From positions 1 through 30,620 of the IMG/VR virus record IMGVR_UViG_3300025141_008865: DNA of 30,620 bases. One strand, given 5' to 3'. Source of the DNA: a virus. The notes beneath the pieces are model-generated. The model made no database searches. It saw only the letters and a list, made by a program, of their open reading frames with translations, and was not told the origin of the DNA. Numbering within the stretch: position 1 is the stretch's first letter; the number at the start of each line of letters is the position of its first letter. Shown piece after piece: positions 1 through 5,923 of this stretch. The translations under genes and the position numbers were made by a program.

Positions 1-137
1 CAAAGGAGTGAAGACCATGAGCAATGACAAGGCAGCAATCCGAGACCTGGAGGACAGGCTGGCGGCGGCGCTCCGCATGATCAGCCAACTAAAGGCGCAG
101 GCCAAGTATCACGACGCATGCGCGATACCTGCCGCAC
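1..137. repeat. Left copy of terminal direct repeat
   Basis: Bases 12-137 are identical to 30495-30620, and bases 1-11 also match 30485-30495 apart from one extra A in the left copy (gtgaagacc here, gtgagacc on the right). This is either assembly overlap of a circular genome or real terminal redundancy. The repeat covers the RBS and first 40 codons of the first small gene. Confidence 0.95.
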
Positions 138-244
138 GCAAAGAGGGCGTCGGCGCCGCGCTCTGTGAAATATACACGCTGATAGCCGCAGGGCACACAG
201 CAAGCGATCTGCTACTAATGGACGATCTCTGCCGAGGCGTCTGA
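17..244 (+). CDS. Small phage protein of unknown function
   Basis: 75 aa, not recognised. The ATG at 17 is chosen because AAGGAG (3-8) lies at the right distance and because the same ATG is used in the right-hand copy at 30500. A GTG at 8 is in frame only because of the extra A in this copy, so it is unlikely to be the real start. The N-terminal half is charged and probably helical (AIRDLEDRLAAALRM) and could form a coiled coil. It follows the DpdA-like gene (ends 30476) across the contig junction by about 23 nt, so it belongs to rightward unit A. The AIRDLED segment is repeated in the next gene, at both DNA and protein level. Confidence 0.7.
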   Translation: MSNDKAAIRDLEDRLAAALRMISQLKAQAKYHDACAIPAARKEGVGAALCEIYTLIAAGHTASDLLLMDDLCRGV

Positions 245-273
245 GAACCGAAACCACTACAAGGAGTGAGACC

Positions 274-507
274 ATGAATAACCCCATCAGCACCAACGCC
301 ACCGACCTGCTCACCGAGTTCATCGGCGGATCAATTGAGCTGTTCGGCGCAAATCCCGACGATCTATCCGCAATCCGAGAACTGGAGGACCGCCGCCTGG
401 TTATCGCGACGGGGGCCGATCCAATCTACCTATCCCTGACCGCTGACGGGGCAGACCTCGTGGACGATATGAGGGCAGACATATTGGAAGGTCGGGTGAT
501 GCGATGA
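274..507 (+). CDS. Small acidic phage protein of unknown function
   Basis: 77 aa, acidic, not recognised. A clear AAGGAGTGA precedes the ATG at 274. The 3' end overlaps the helicase gene by ATGA (504-507), so translation is coupled. The gene looks mosaic: codons around 370-390 match the preceding gene at 20 of 21 bases (peptide AIRELED against AIRDLED), and 438-458 is identical in frame to 2752-2772 at the end of the methyltransferase gene (peptide TADGADL). Function is unknown. Small size, acidity and position are typical of early phage accessory proteins. Confidence 0.7.
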   Translation: MNNPISTNATDLLTEFIGGSIELFGANPDDLSAIRELEDRRLVIATGADPIYLSLTADGADLVDDMRADILEGRVMR

Positions 508-1871
508 ACTACGACGACTTCATATCAAGCAAGGCGACGGGGTGCGCACCCGTTGGATTTGATCCTCAATCAGAGAACAATCACCTGATGCATTTCCAGT
601 CTGACATCGTAACCTGGGCGACGAGGCGTGGCCGCGCTGCAATATTCGCGGACTGCGGCATGGGCAAGACAATCATGCAGTTATCATGGGCTGATAATGT
701 TGCAGCGCATACGGGCAAGGCGGTATTAATACTCGCGCCGCTTGCTGTCGCGCAACAGACAGTCGAAGAGGGCGTTAAGTTCGGGATTGCAGCGCGATAC
801 TTAAGGGCAGACGATGGCAACACGGGGATAGTTGTAACTAACTACGAGATGATGGACCATTTTGAGCTGTCAAGGTTCGGAGGCATCGTTTTGGATGAGT
901 CATCAATCCTGAAGTCAAAGACAGGCAAAACCCGGACGGCCATCATTGCGGCTTTTCAGGACACGCCCTACAGGCTCGCATGTACTGCGACTCCGGCACC
1001 CAACGATCACATAGAGCTGGGTAACCACGCCGCATTTCTCGGCATCATGTCGCCAGCCGAGATGCTGGCGACGTATTTTGTGCATGATGGCGGATCAACT
1101 CAAAACTGGCGACTTAAGGGCCACGCTCGCGGCGACTTCTGGCGGTGGGTTTGCTCGTGGGCCATTATGATTCAGAAGCCATCTGACATTGGGCACTCCG
1201 ACGAAGGATTCTCGCTGCCGCCTTTGGTGGTCGATCAGATTACAGTTAACTCCGATGCGACACCGGGATACCTCTTTTCAATGGTTGCTGAGTCTATGGG
1301 CGACCGGATCACGGCCAGGCGGGAATCTATCCCGCAGCGAGTTAGGGCATGTGCGGATGTCGTCAACTCGACATCCGGCCAGTGGATAGTTTGGTGTGGA
1401 CTCAATGACGAGTCCAAGCAGCTCTCCGACTCGATTAATGGAGCGGTTTCAATTAGCGGATCAGACCCGACAGACCTCAAAGAATCACGCATGGCTGGAT
1501 TCAGTCGTGGGGATTTCCGAGTGCTTGTGACAAAGCCAAAGATATGCGGGTTCGGCATGAACTGGCAGCACTGCTCCAACGTCGCATTCGTCGGCTTGTC
1601 CGATTCTTGGGAATCATACTATCAGGCTGTGCGCAGGTGCTGGCGATTCGGCCAACAGTCATCCGTAAACGTCAAGATTATAACGGCGTCAACTGAGGGT
1701 GCCGTTGTAGCAAATATCCAATCGAAAGAGGCCGCTGCCAAGGCGATGGTTGATGGCATGTTGTCTGAAATGCTCGACATTACACGCGAGAATATCGGCG
1801 GATCGTCTCGATCATTTATCAATTATAACCCATCACTTACAATGGAGGTGCCAGCATGGTTGACGTCTTAG
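504..1871 (+). CDS. SNF2-like superfamily 2 helicase
   Basis: 455 aa superfamily 2 DNA helicase/translocase, expected to couple ATP hydrolysis to movement on DNA. Visible motifs: Walker A DCGMGKT (50-56), motif II DESS (131-134, in place of DEAH), motif III TATPAPN (161-167), motif V-like GFGMNWQ (349-355) and motif VI QAVRRCWRFGQ (374-384). Both RecA-like lobes are therefore present and intact. The start ATG overlaps the preceding stop (ATGA), and the end overlaps the methyltransferase gene by 16 nt, so the two are translationally coupled. Phages often place this helicase type beside a DNA methyltransferase. P1 DarB carries both activities in one antirestriction protein. No nuclease motif is seen in this protein or its neighbours, so a role in modification or counter-defence is inferred rather than shown. 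Confidence 0.9.
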   Translation: MNYDDFISSKATGCAPVGFDPQSENNHLMHFQSDIVTWATRRGRAAIFADCGMGKTIMQLSWADNVAAHTGKAVLILAPLAVAQQTVEEGVKFGIAARYLRADDGNTGIVVTNYEMMDHFELSRFGGIVLDESSILKSKTGKTRTAIIAAFQDTPYRLACTATPAPNDHIELGNHAAFLGIMSPAEMLATYFVHDGGSTQNWRLKGHARGDFWRWVCSWAIMIQKPSDIGHSDEGFSLPPLVVDQITVNSDATPGYLFSMVAESMGDRITARRESIPQRVRACADVVNSTSGQWIVWCGLNDESKQLSDSINGAVSISGSDPTDLKESRMAGFSRGDFRVLVTKPKICGFGMNWQHCSNVAFVGLSDSWESYYQAVRRCWRFGQQSSVNVKIITASTEGAVVANIQSKEAAAKAMVDGMLSEMLDITRENIGGSSRSFINYNPSLTMEVPAWLTS

Positions 1872-2800
1872 ATCAGCATCATGGGAAAAGGTTCTCGATA
1901 TACAACGGCGATTGCGTCGATGTTTTGCGCGGCATTCCGAGCGACTCGGTGCATTATTCGATCTTTTCTCCGCCGTTTGCAAGCCTCTATACATACTCAG
2001 CAAGCGACCGTGACATGGGGAACGTGGTAGACGCTGACGAGTTCGCAGACCACTTCATGTTTCTCGTGGCGGAGTTGGCGCGGGTGATGATGCCAGGGCG
2101 GCTGGTTTCTTTCCACTGTATGAATCTACCGAGCAGCAAGGCCCGAGACGGCTTTATTGGGATCAAGGACTTTAGAGGCCAGCTCATAAGGTCGTTCGAG
2201 CGGTCTGGATTTATTTATCATTCAGAGGTTTGCATTTGGAAAGATCCTGTAACCGCCATGCAGAGGACTAAGGCTCTCGGGCTTCTTCACAAAACGATCA
2301 GAAAGGATTCGTGCATGGCTCGGCAAGGGATCGCTGATTATGTAGTAACGATGAGGAAGCCAGGAGAAAACCCCGAGCCATGCCCCAACACGCACGAATC
2401 ATTCCCTGTCAAAATGTGGCAGCAATATGCATCGCCAATTTGGACAGACATCAATCCTTCGGATACGCTTCAACGAATGAGCGCGAGAGATGAAAACGAC
2501 GAAAGACACATCTGCCCTCTTCAGCTTGAGGTTATCCGCAGGTGCGTTCGACTGTGGACGAAAGAGGGCGACGCAGTGCTGTCTCCGTTTGCCGGGATTG
2601 GGAGCGAGGGCCATGTATCTGTCGAGATGGGCAGGCGATTCGTTGGCATTGAATTGAAGCCGAGTTATTACCAACAAGCGACAAAAAACCTAATCAACGC
2701 AGAGGACGGCGTGGATCAAGGCTCGCTGTTTGGAATCACCAACGAGCCGCCGACCGCTGACGGGGCAGACCTACAGGACGAGATCAGAGGCGCAGAATGA
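1856..2800 (+). CDS. DNA methyltransferase, N4-cytosine or N6-adenine type
   Basis: 314 aa SAM-dependent DNA amino-methyltransferase. Catalytic motif IV is SPPF (38-41), N-terminal to the SAM-binding motif I FAGIGS (245-250) and the acidic GIEL (264-267). This order is that of the beta class. SPP[YF] favours N4-cytosine over N6-adenine, but this is not decisive. The segment just before motif I (ICPLQLEVIRRCVRLW) is the usual lead-in helix. The start follows GGAGGTG with good spacing. No restriction endonuclease is adjacent, so it is a solitary methylase, likely protecting phage DNA or acting with the overlapping helicase. The last residues (TADGADL region) duplicate, in frame, part of the gene at 274-507, which suggests recombination at its 3' end. 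Confidence 0.9.
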   Translation: MVDVLDQHHGKRFSIYNGDCVDVLRGIPSDSVHYSIFSPPFASLYTYSASDRDMGNVVDADEFADHFMFLVAELARVMMPGRLVSFHCMNLPSSKARDGFIGIKDFRGQLIRSFERSGFIYHSEVCIWKDPVTAMQRTKALGLLHKTIRKDSCMARQGIADYVVTMRKPGENPEPCPNTHESFPVKMWQQYASPIWTDINPSDTLQRMSARDENDERHICPLQLEVIRRCVRLWTKEGDAVLSPFAGIGSEGHVSVEMGRRFVGIELKPSYYQQATKNLINAEDGVDQGSLFGITNEPPTADGADLQDEIRGAE

Positions 2801-2982
2801 GGCAGCTCTACTCACCATCAGGAGCCGCCGAGGTCGCAGGATGCAGCCGCCAGGCTATCGCCAAGGCTATCAAGTCCGGCAAGCTCGCAGCCGCGCCGGT
2901 CTTCGGCGCTGGGCATTGTGTCAGCTCGTGGGTGATCACGTCCGACGTCCTCGCCGCGTGGATGCGCCAGAGGAGACAATGA
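2797..2982 (+). CDS. Small HTH DNA-binding protein, excisionase/MerR-like
   Basis: 61 aa. It opens with a winged-HTH pattern of the excisionase/MerR type: YSPSGAAEVAGCSRQAIAKAIKSGKL (residues about 4-29), then a short wing and a final helix (VLAAWMRQRRQ). It probably binds DNA as a regulator or architectural factor. There is no integrase in the genome, so an excisionase role is not supported by context. The ATG overlaps the methyltransferase stop (ATGA). It is the last clear gene of rightward unit A before the terminator at 3065-3107. Confidence 0.75.
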   Translation: MRQLYSPSGAAEVAGCSRQAIAKAIKSGKLAAAPVFGAGHCVSSWVITSDVLAAWMRQRRQ

Positions 2983-3026
2983 AAACGGCTCGGACGCCGA
3001 CCAAAGCGCCCGAGCCCAAGGAGTGA
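2979..3026 (+). CDS. Possible 15-codon leader-like peptide
   Basis: The ATG overlaps the previous stop (ATGA) and encodes a 15-aa basic, proline-rich peptide ending in AAGGAGTGA. That ending is the SD cassette used by real genes in this genome, so the stretch may be a decayed gene junction rather than a coding gene. A further 10-codon frame (3043-3075) runs into the terminator. Confidence 0.2.
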   Translation: MKTARTPTKAPEPKE

Positions 3027-3064
3027 CAGACGCCAGCAGGCGAATGACAACGCCCCCACCTTAT

Positions 3065-3107
3065 CCCATTCTCTGAGTTATCCACACTCAGGGAGTGGGT
3101 TTTTTTT
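3065..3107 (+). terminator. Rho-independent terminator of rightward unit A
   Basis: A 14-bp stem (3065-3078 with 3086-3099; all pairs Watson-Crick except two G-U) has a 7-nt loop TATCCAC and is followed directly by eight T residues (3100-3107). It is the strongest terminator in the window and ends the unit that contains the helicase and methyltransferase. Confidence 0.92.
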
Positions 3108-3135
3108 GAGACAATCCGCTGCCGTGATCTACAAT
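3106..3135 (+). promoter_or_regulatory. Sigma-70-like promoter for zinc-finger/MuF genes
   Basis: TTGAGA (3106-3111), an 18-nt spacer and TACAAT (3130-3135). The -35 box uses the last two T residues of the preceding terminator. The predicted +1 falls at about 3142, the ATG of the next gene, so the transcript would be leaderless. Confidence 0.7.
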
Positions 3136-3141
3136 GCATTC

Positions 3142-3294
3142 ATGGATGCGCCATGCATAAGATGCGGAGAGAGAGCGACGGACGAGTGCCCTCGATGTCG
3201 CGGCTTAGTCTGCCTCTGGTGTCTCGCGCCGCACGTCGAGACCTGCAACACGCCAAGACCATCGAAGGAGGGGTCCAGGAATGCCGACAGGTGA
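3142..3294 (+). CDS. Zinc-finger miniprotein (HIT/B-box-like)
   Basis: 50 aa containing one compact zinc-binding module: Cys at 5, 8, 16, 19, 24, 27 and 35 and His at 31. The spacing CxxC-x7-CxxC-x4-CxxC-x3-H-x3-C resembles HIT or B-box cross-brace fingers that bind two zinc ions. ATG 3142 is chosen because it lies 6 nt after a -10 box (leaderless). No Shine-Dalgarno precedes it, and a TTG at 3106 would lie within the promoter. The 3' end overlaps the MuF-like gene by 14 nt and carries that gene's AAGGAGG site, so the two are coupled. A protein-protein or nucleic-acid adaptor role is inferred. Such a partner beside a head protein is unusual. Confidence 0.65.
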   Translation: MDAPCIRCGERATDECPRCRGLVCLWCLAPHVETCNTPRPSKEGSRNADR

Positions 3295-4396
3295 TATTCC
3301 AGAGGTGGAAGCAGAAATAGCAGCCATGAGCTATCCGCTCGCCAGCCATTACCGAGCCGCCTCTCGCGATGCCCTCGAAGAGATGCAGCAGGAGCTCGAG
3401 GAGCACGAGGTCTCAAACGACAAGGCCAAGGTGGCCGCCGTTGTCCTTCTCCTCCTCCTCCTCATGCGGCGCCGCGTAACCCAGCGGATGAGCCGACGGA
3501 GACAATCGGCAGCCACCGCGTCAGCTCGGCGCCTCATACTGGGAGGCGCTCTGTCCACCGGGAGCGTGGGGCGCCTGAGAGCTCGAGGCCGAACCATCGA
3601 CCGCGCAGCGAGGAGAGCCGGCAGAGAACTCGCCCAGATGTCAGCCCTCAGGGTCCAGGCCGACAGGATCTCAGCGAAGGCCGAGGCTCTGCTCACCGAG
3701 TTCCTGACCACCGAGACGGCGAGACGCTCACCGCTGGATCGGATCATTACAGAGCGAGGCATCGCGGAGAAGGAGCGAGAGCTGGAGCGACTCAGGGATC
3801 GAGAGCGGCGAGAAGGCACTCGCAAGAGCTCCGCAGCCGTCAAAAGGCAAGAGAAGGAGCTTAGAGTATTCCAGACGAAGCACACAGTGGGCGGCCTTAT
3901 AGACGGCTCTCACGGCTCGATGGACAAGGCAGAATGGCGGGCTCGGCTGGAACAAGCGCTACTCTCCCGAAATGGGACACTATCACGAATGGTCACAGAC
4001 GCTTGGGCTTATCGGCTCTGGAACATGGGCGCATACCTCGCGGCCAAGTCCACGCGGGTCGAGGTTCTGATAGCTCGCAACCCGAAGGACGAGCGCACCA
4101 CGAAGTTCTGCAATTGGGTCCATGGCAAGATTATCACCGTGAAGCGGGTAGAGCGGCAGCTCGACTCATTCCAGACCGGCCTCCAGGCTGGCGACAGGGA
4201 CAAGGCGCTCGGCGCGTGGCCGTTCATCGACCAAAGCACCAAGGCGCTGAACGCGGAAAGGCAGAGCATAGGCCGGGGCCGGGGCAGCCGGGCATCGCTG
4301 CAGGAGGTGTTCCGCAGGTTTTTCGCTAAGGTCGGACTGCCGCCGTACCACTTCAGGTGCAGGACGATAGCCGTGCCTCGCACCTTCGAGGAATAA
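3281..4396 (+). CDS. Minor head protein, Mu F / SPP1 gp7-like
   Basis: 371 aa. The C-terminal third has the family signature: FCNWVHGK (276-283, the usual C-x-x-x-x-G-K) followed about 75 residues later by PPYHFRCRT (354-362, the usual PPxHxxCRC). These proteins attach to the portal, enter the procapsid in a few copies and may leave with the DNA. The N-terminal part is Arg/Lys-rich and helical, with an odd purely aliphatic run VAAVVLLLLLLM (51-62). AAGGAGG precedes the ATG. The gene is on the strand opposite to all other virion genes and far from the portal gene (19820-21322), which it normally follows. Its stop overlaps the terminator of the converging late unit. Confidence 0.8.
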   Translation: MPTGDIPEVEAEIAAMSYPLASHYRAASRDALEEMQQELEEHEVSNDKAKVAAVVLLLLLLMRRRVTQRMSRRRQSAATASARRLILGGALSTGSVGRLRARGRTIDRAARRAGRELAQMSALRVQADRISAKAEALLTEFLTTETARRSPLDRIITERGIAEKERELERLRDRERREGTRKSSAAVKRQEKELRVFQTKHTVGGLIDGSHGSMDKAEWRARLEQALLSRNGTLSRMVTDAWAYRLWNMGAYLAAKSTRVEVLIARNPKDERTTKFCNWVHGKIITVKRVERQLDSFQTGLQAGDRDKALGAWPFIDQSTKALNAERQSIGRGRGSRASLQEVFRRFFAKVGLPPYHFRCRTIAVPRTFEE

Positions 4397-4428
4397 AAAC
4401 GGAACGGCCCCAGATGTGAGGCCGCCCC
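4395..4428 (-). terminator. Terminator of the leftward late unit
   Basis: On the minus strand a 9-bp stem (4428-4420 with 4409-4401, two G-U pairs) with a 10-nt loop is followed by one G and five T residues (4399-4395). It overlaps the stop codon of the converging MuF-like gene. The plus strand has no T-run after the hairpin. Confidence 0.75.
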
Positions 4429-4475
4429 GCCCGGCGCAAGACACGGCGAACCACCGTACCCCCATGCTCGCGCCA

Positions 4476-4709
4476 TTACTGAGCCGGAGTAGGCGCAAGC
4501 GCTCCGATGATTCTGGAGGACGCTAGCAACATCCCCACAATGGCCTTTCGCTGACCTGAAGCCACCACCCGAAGCCCGAGCTGGTCGCACAGCGGTCGGA
4601 CCTCTTCCTCCGGTAGCTCTGCTACAGCCGCGATCACCTGGAGCTCATCGACCTTTGCCACATCGAGAGCCGCGCCGCCAGTGTTGACTATTTCCGACCA
4701 ATCCCTCAC
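4476..4709 (-). CDS. Small protein of unknown function, last late gene
   Basis: 77 aa, not recognised. It starts with GTG overlapping the holin stop (GTGA, 4709-4706), so expression depends on coupling; the upstream SD is weak. It has no signal peptide or strong membrane segment and is mostly helical (VDELQVIAAVAELPEEEVRPLCDQLGLRVV). The pattern resembles a small three-helix SAP-like fold, with the final LG-x-R-V-x-x-x-G-x-R-K-A-I-V segment, but this is only a suggestion. Its place at the end of the lysis cluster allows a lysis-related or unrelated late role. Confidence 0.6.
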   Translation of the reverse strand: MRDWSEIVNTGGAALDVAKVDELQVIAAVAELPEEEVRPLCDQLGLRVVASGQRKAIVGMLLASSRIIGALAPTPAQ

Positions 4710-4894
4710 GGCGTGGACTTCTTTGCCATGCCTCGCGACACCGCATAGCCAGCCGACGCCAGAGCCGCAGCCGCGAGGCCGAGCCCCTTCGACCAGATCG
4801 ACGCATCAGCAAACACACCCGATGTCATCAATAGGCCAACAATCGCCGCCGCCGCACTGAGCCAGAACTCGCTAGTTTTGATTCCACTTTTCAA
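4706..4894 (-). CDS. Holin, two transmembrane segments
   Basis: 62 aa. Two hydrophobic helices, roughly residues 10-27 (FWLSAAAAIVGLLMTSGVF) and 36-51 (GLGLAAAALASAGYAVSR), are joined by a short polar loop and followed by the basic tail GMAKKSTP. This fits a small class II-type holin that makes membrane lesions at the end of infection. It starts with TTG at 4894, preceded by GGAGGAAG at good spacing and overlapping the upstream stop as TTGA. Neighbours are a membrane-anchored protein and a coiled-coil membrane protein, together forming a lysis cassette. No endolysin is recognisable beside it. Confidence 0.75.
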   Translation of the reverse strand: MKSGIKTSEFWLSAAAAIVGLLMTSGVFADASIWSKGLGLAAAALASAGYAVSRGMAKKSTP

Positions 4895-5235
4895 CGCTCT
4901 TCCTCCAGGTTACGCGCTGCCGGGGGGGCGGGGATAATCATCCAGCCTTCCGGAAGCGCTACTCTATTCATCGACCGAACAAGCTGGCCGCCCTTGCGGA
5001 CGTATACGCGGGCCTCTACCGGCTCCGCCAGCCTTAACACCGAGTACGGCACGCCGTCGACATCAACTGTCGCCGGCACCAGGACCACCTCGGTTTTTCC
5101 TATCGCGGCGCAACTGCCGCCCAATCCAATCACGCTCACGAGGAGTAGCAGGCTCCACATCGTGCGCCGTCGTGTCCGCTTTGAAACACGATAGAAAGAA
5201 ATCCAGAACCGCTCTAACAATGCTCGCAAACACAT
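4891..5235 (-). CDS. Membrane-anchored protein, possible spanin-like
   Basis: 114 aa. A basic N-terminus (residues 1-25, ending KRTRRRT) precedes one hydrophobic segment WSLLLLVSVIGLGGSCAAI (27-45), then a soluble beta-rich domain (46-105). This is the topology of an N-in anchored or secreted periplasmic protein. The GGSC at the end of the hydrophobic part is a poor lipobox, so lipidation is doubtful. ATG 5235 is chosen because GAGGAGG precedes it. An internal ATG at 5160 would give a neat signal peptide but has no SD. Between a coiled-coil membrane protein and a holin, a lysis role (spanin or antiholin) is plausible but unproven. Confidence 0.55.
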   Translation of the reverse strand: MCLRALLERFWISFYRVSKRTRRRTMWSLLLLVSVIGLGGSCAAIGKTEVVLVPATVDVDGVPYSVLRLAEPVEARVYVRKGGQLVRSMNRVALPEGWMIIPAPPAARNLEEER

Positions 5236-5457
5236 CTAGTCCTCCTCAAACCAGTCGTCATAACCGTCGCCGTCATCATCTGCTTCGTACTCCTCACCCG
5301 CTGGCAAGTCGGCCACCGTTAGGCTCATCGTAGCCTCCTCGACAGTCAATAGCCGTCTCTCCGCGCTTGACACACGCTCAAGCGCCTCGGTCACGCTGTG
5401 CCTGCTCCGAGTGGAACCGCCGCGAATCCATCGAATGATTGCAGAAATAACGCCCAT
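5236..5457 (-). CDS. Small protein with acidic tail, unknown
   Basis: 73 aa, not recognised. The N-terminus (MGVISAIIRWIRGG) is a short amphipathic or hydrophobic helix. The middle is a charged helix (residues about 20-45) and the C-terminus is extremely acidic (EYEADDDGDGYDDWFEED). Start ATG 5457 with a GAGAGG site upstream; it abuts the next gene, whose ATG follows the TAG stop directly. Its membrane-facing N-terminus and position suggest a lysis-cassette or membrane-associated accessory protein. Confidence 0.6.
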   Translation of the reverse strand: MGVISAIIRWIRGGSTRSRHSVTEALERVSSAERRLLTVEEATMSLTVADLPAGEEYEADDDGDGYDDWFEED

Positions 5458-5469
5458 GGCTAACCTCTC

Positions 5470-5715
5470 TCAATTCAGACGGTCCATTATAAACTGTATC
5501 GCAAAGGTGGCGCCAGCAGCCATCAGGCCGGCATATGCAAGTACGCGGGTCTTGAAGTCGCGAAGCTCCCCGAGCACCTTGGAGATGTCGGCCAGGTCGG
5601 ACCTAACCTCCCCCATGGCTCTTTGGCTCTCATCCTTCAGAGCATCCAGGGCCTTGCTCAGGTTCTTTATTTCGGCTCGAGTAAATCCCCTGAATTCTCC
5701 GTCATCAAGTCCCAC
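5470..5715 (-). CDS. XhlA-like coiled-coil membrane protein
   Basis: 81 aa. A long charged coiled coil (residues about 12-54: ALDALKDESQRAMGEVRSDL and onward) is followed by a single C-terminal membrane helix (VLAYAGLMAAGATFAIQFIM, 58-77) and a short tail. This is the architecture of XhlA-type haemolysin/holin-associated proteins that help phage lysis. GTG start at 5715 with AAGGAGG upstream. It sits two genes before the anchored protein and the holin. The assignment rests on architecture only. Confidence 0.6.
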   Translation of the reverse strand: MGLDDGEFRGFTRAEIKNLSKALDALKDESQRAMGEVRSDLADISKVLGELRDFKTRVLAYAGLMAAGATFAIQFIMDRLN

Positions 5716-5716
5716 G

Positions 5717-5923
5717 CTATTCCTCCTTCACCGTGCCAAGTAGAGTTCCGTCGCCCATAATCGCCAGTGCTATCGTGTACAGGTCCACATCCAGAGCGTG
5801 GACGACCCCGGTAGCCTCCACTCGTGCCACTAGCTCCCCGCTCTCGTCGTCTACCCAGATCGAATAAGAGGCACCACGCTTGAGCTCGTTGTATCCGTTG
5901 CTCGTCATTTCCTCGCGTGTCAT
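5717..5923 (-). CDS. Small protein of unknown function after tail tip gene
   Basis: 68 aa, not recognised. The ATG at 5923 overlaps the stop of the giant tail gene (ATGA), so it is coupled to it. Predicted mainly beta (SYSIWVDDESGELVARVEAT), without membrane segments. It ends one base before the GTG of the XhlA-like gene and carries that gene's SD. It may be a small tail-associated protein or chaperone. Confidence 0.6.
   Translation of the reverse strand: MTREEMTSNGYNELKRGASYSIWVDDESGELVARVEATGVVHALDVDLYTIALAIMGDGTLLGTVKEE

Noticed and set aside
2797-2982. Excisionase, hence a temperate phage
   Set aside because: No integrase, attachment site or convincing repressor was found, and the fold is shared by many regulators, so lifestyle is left open.
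3349-3885. 178-codon minus-strand frame opposite the MuF-like gene
   Set aside because: Composition is Arg/Ser-rich, typical of an antisense shadow in GC-rich DNA; the plus-strand frame has the family signature.
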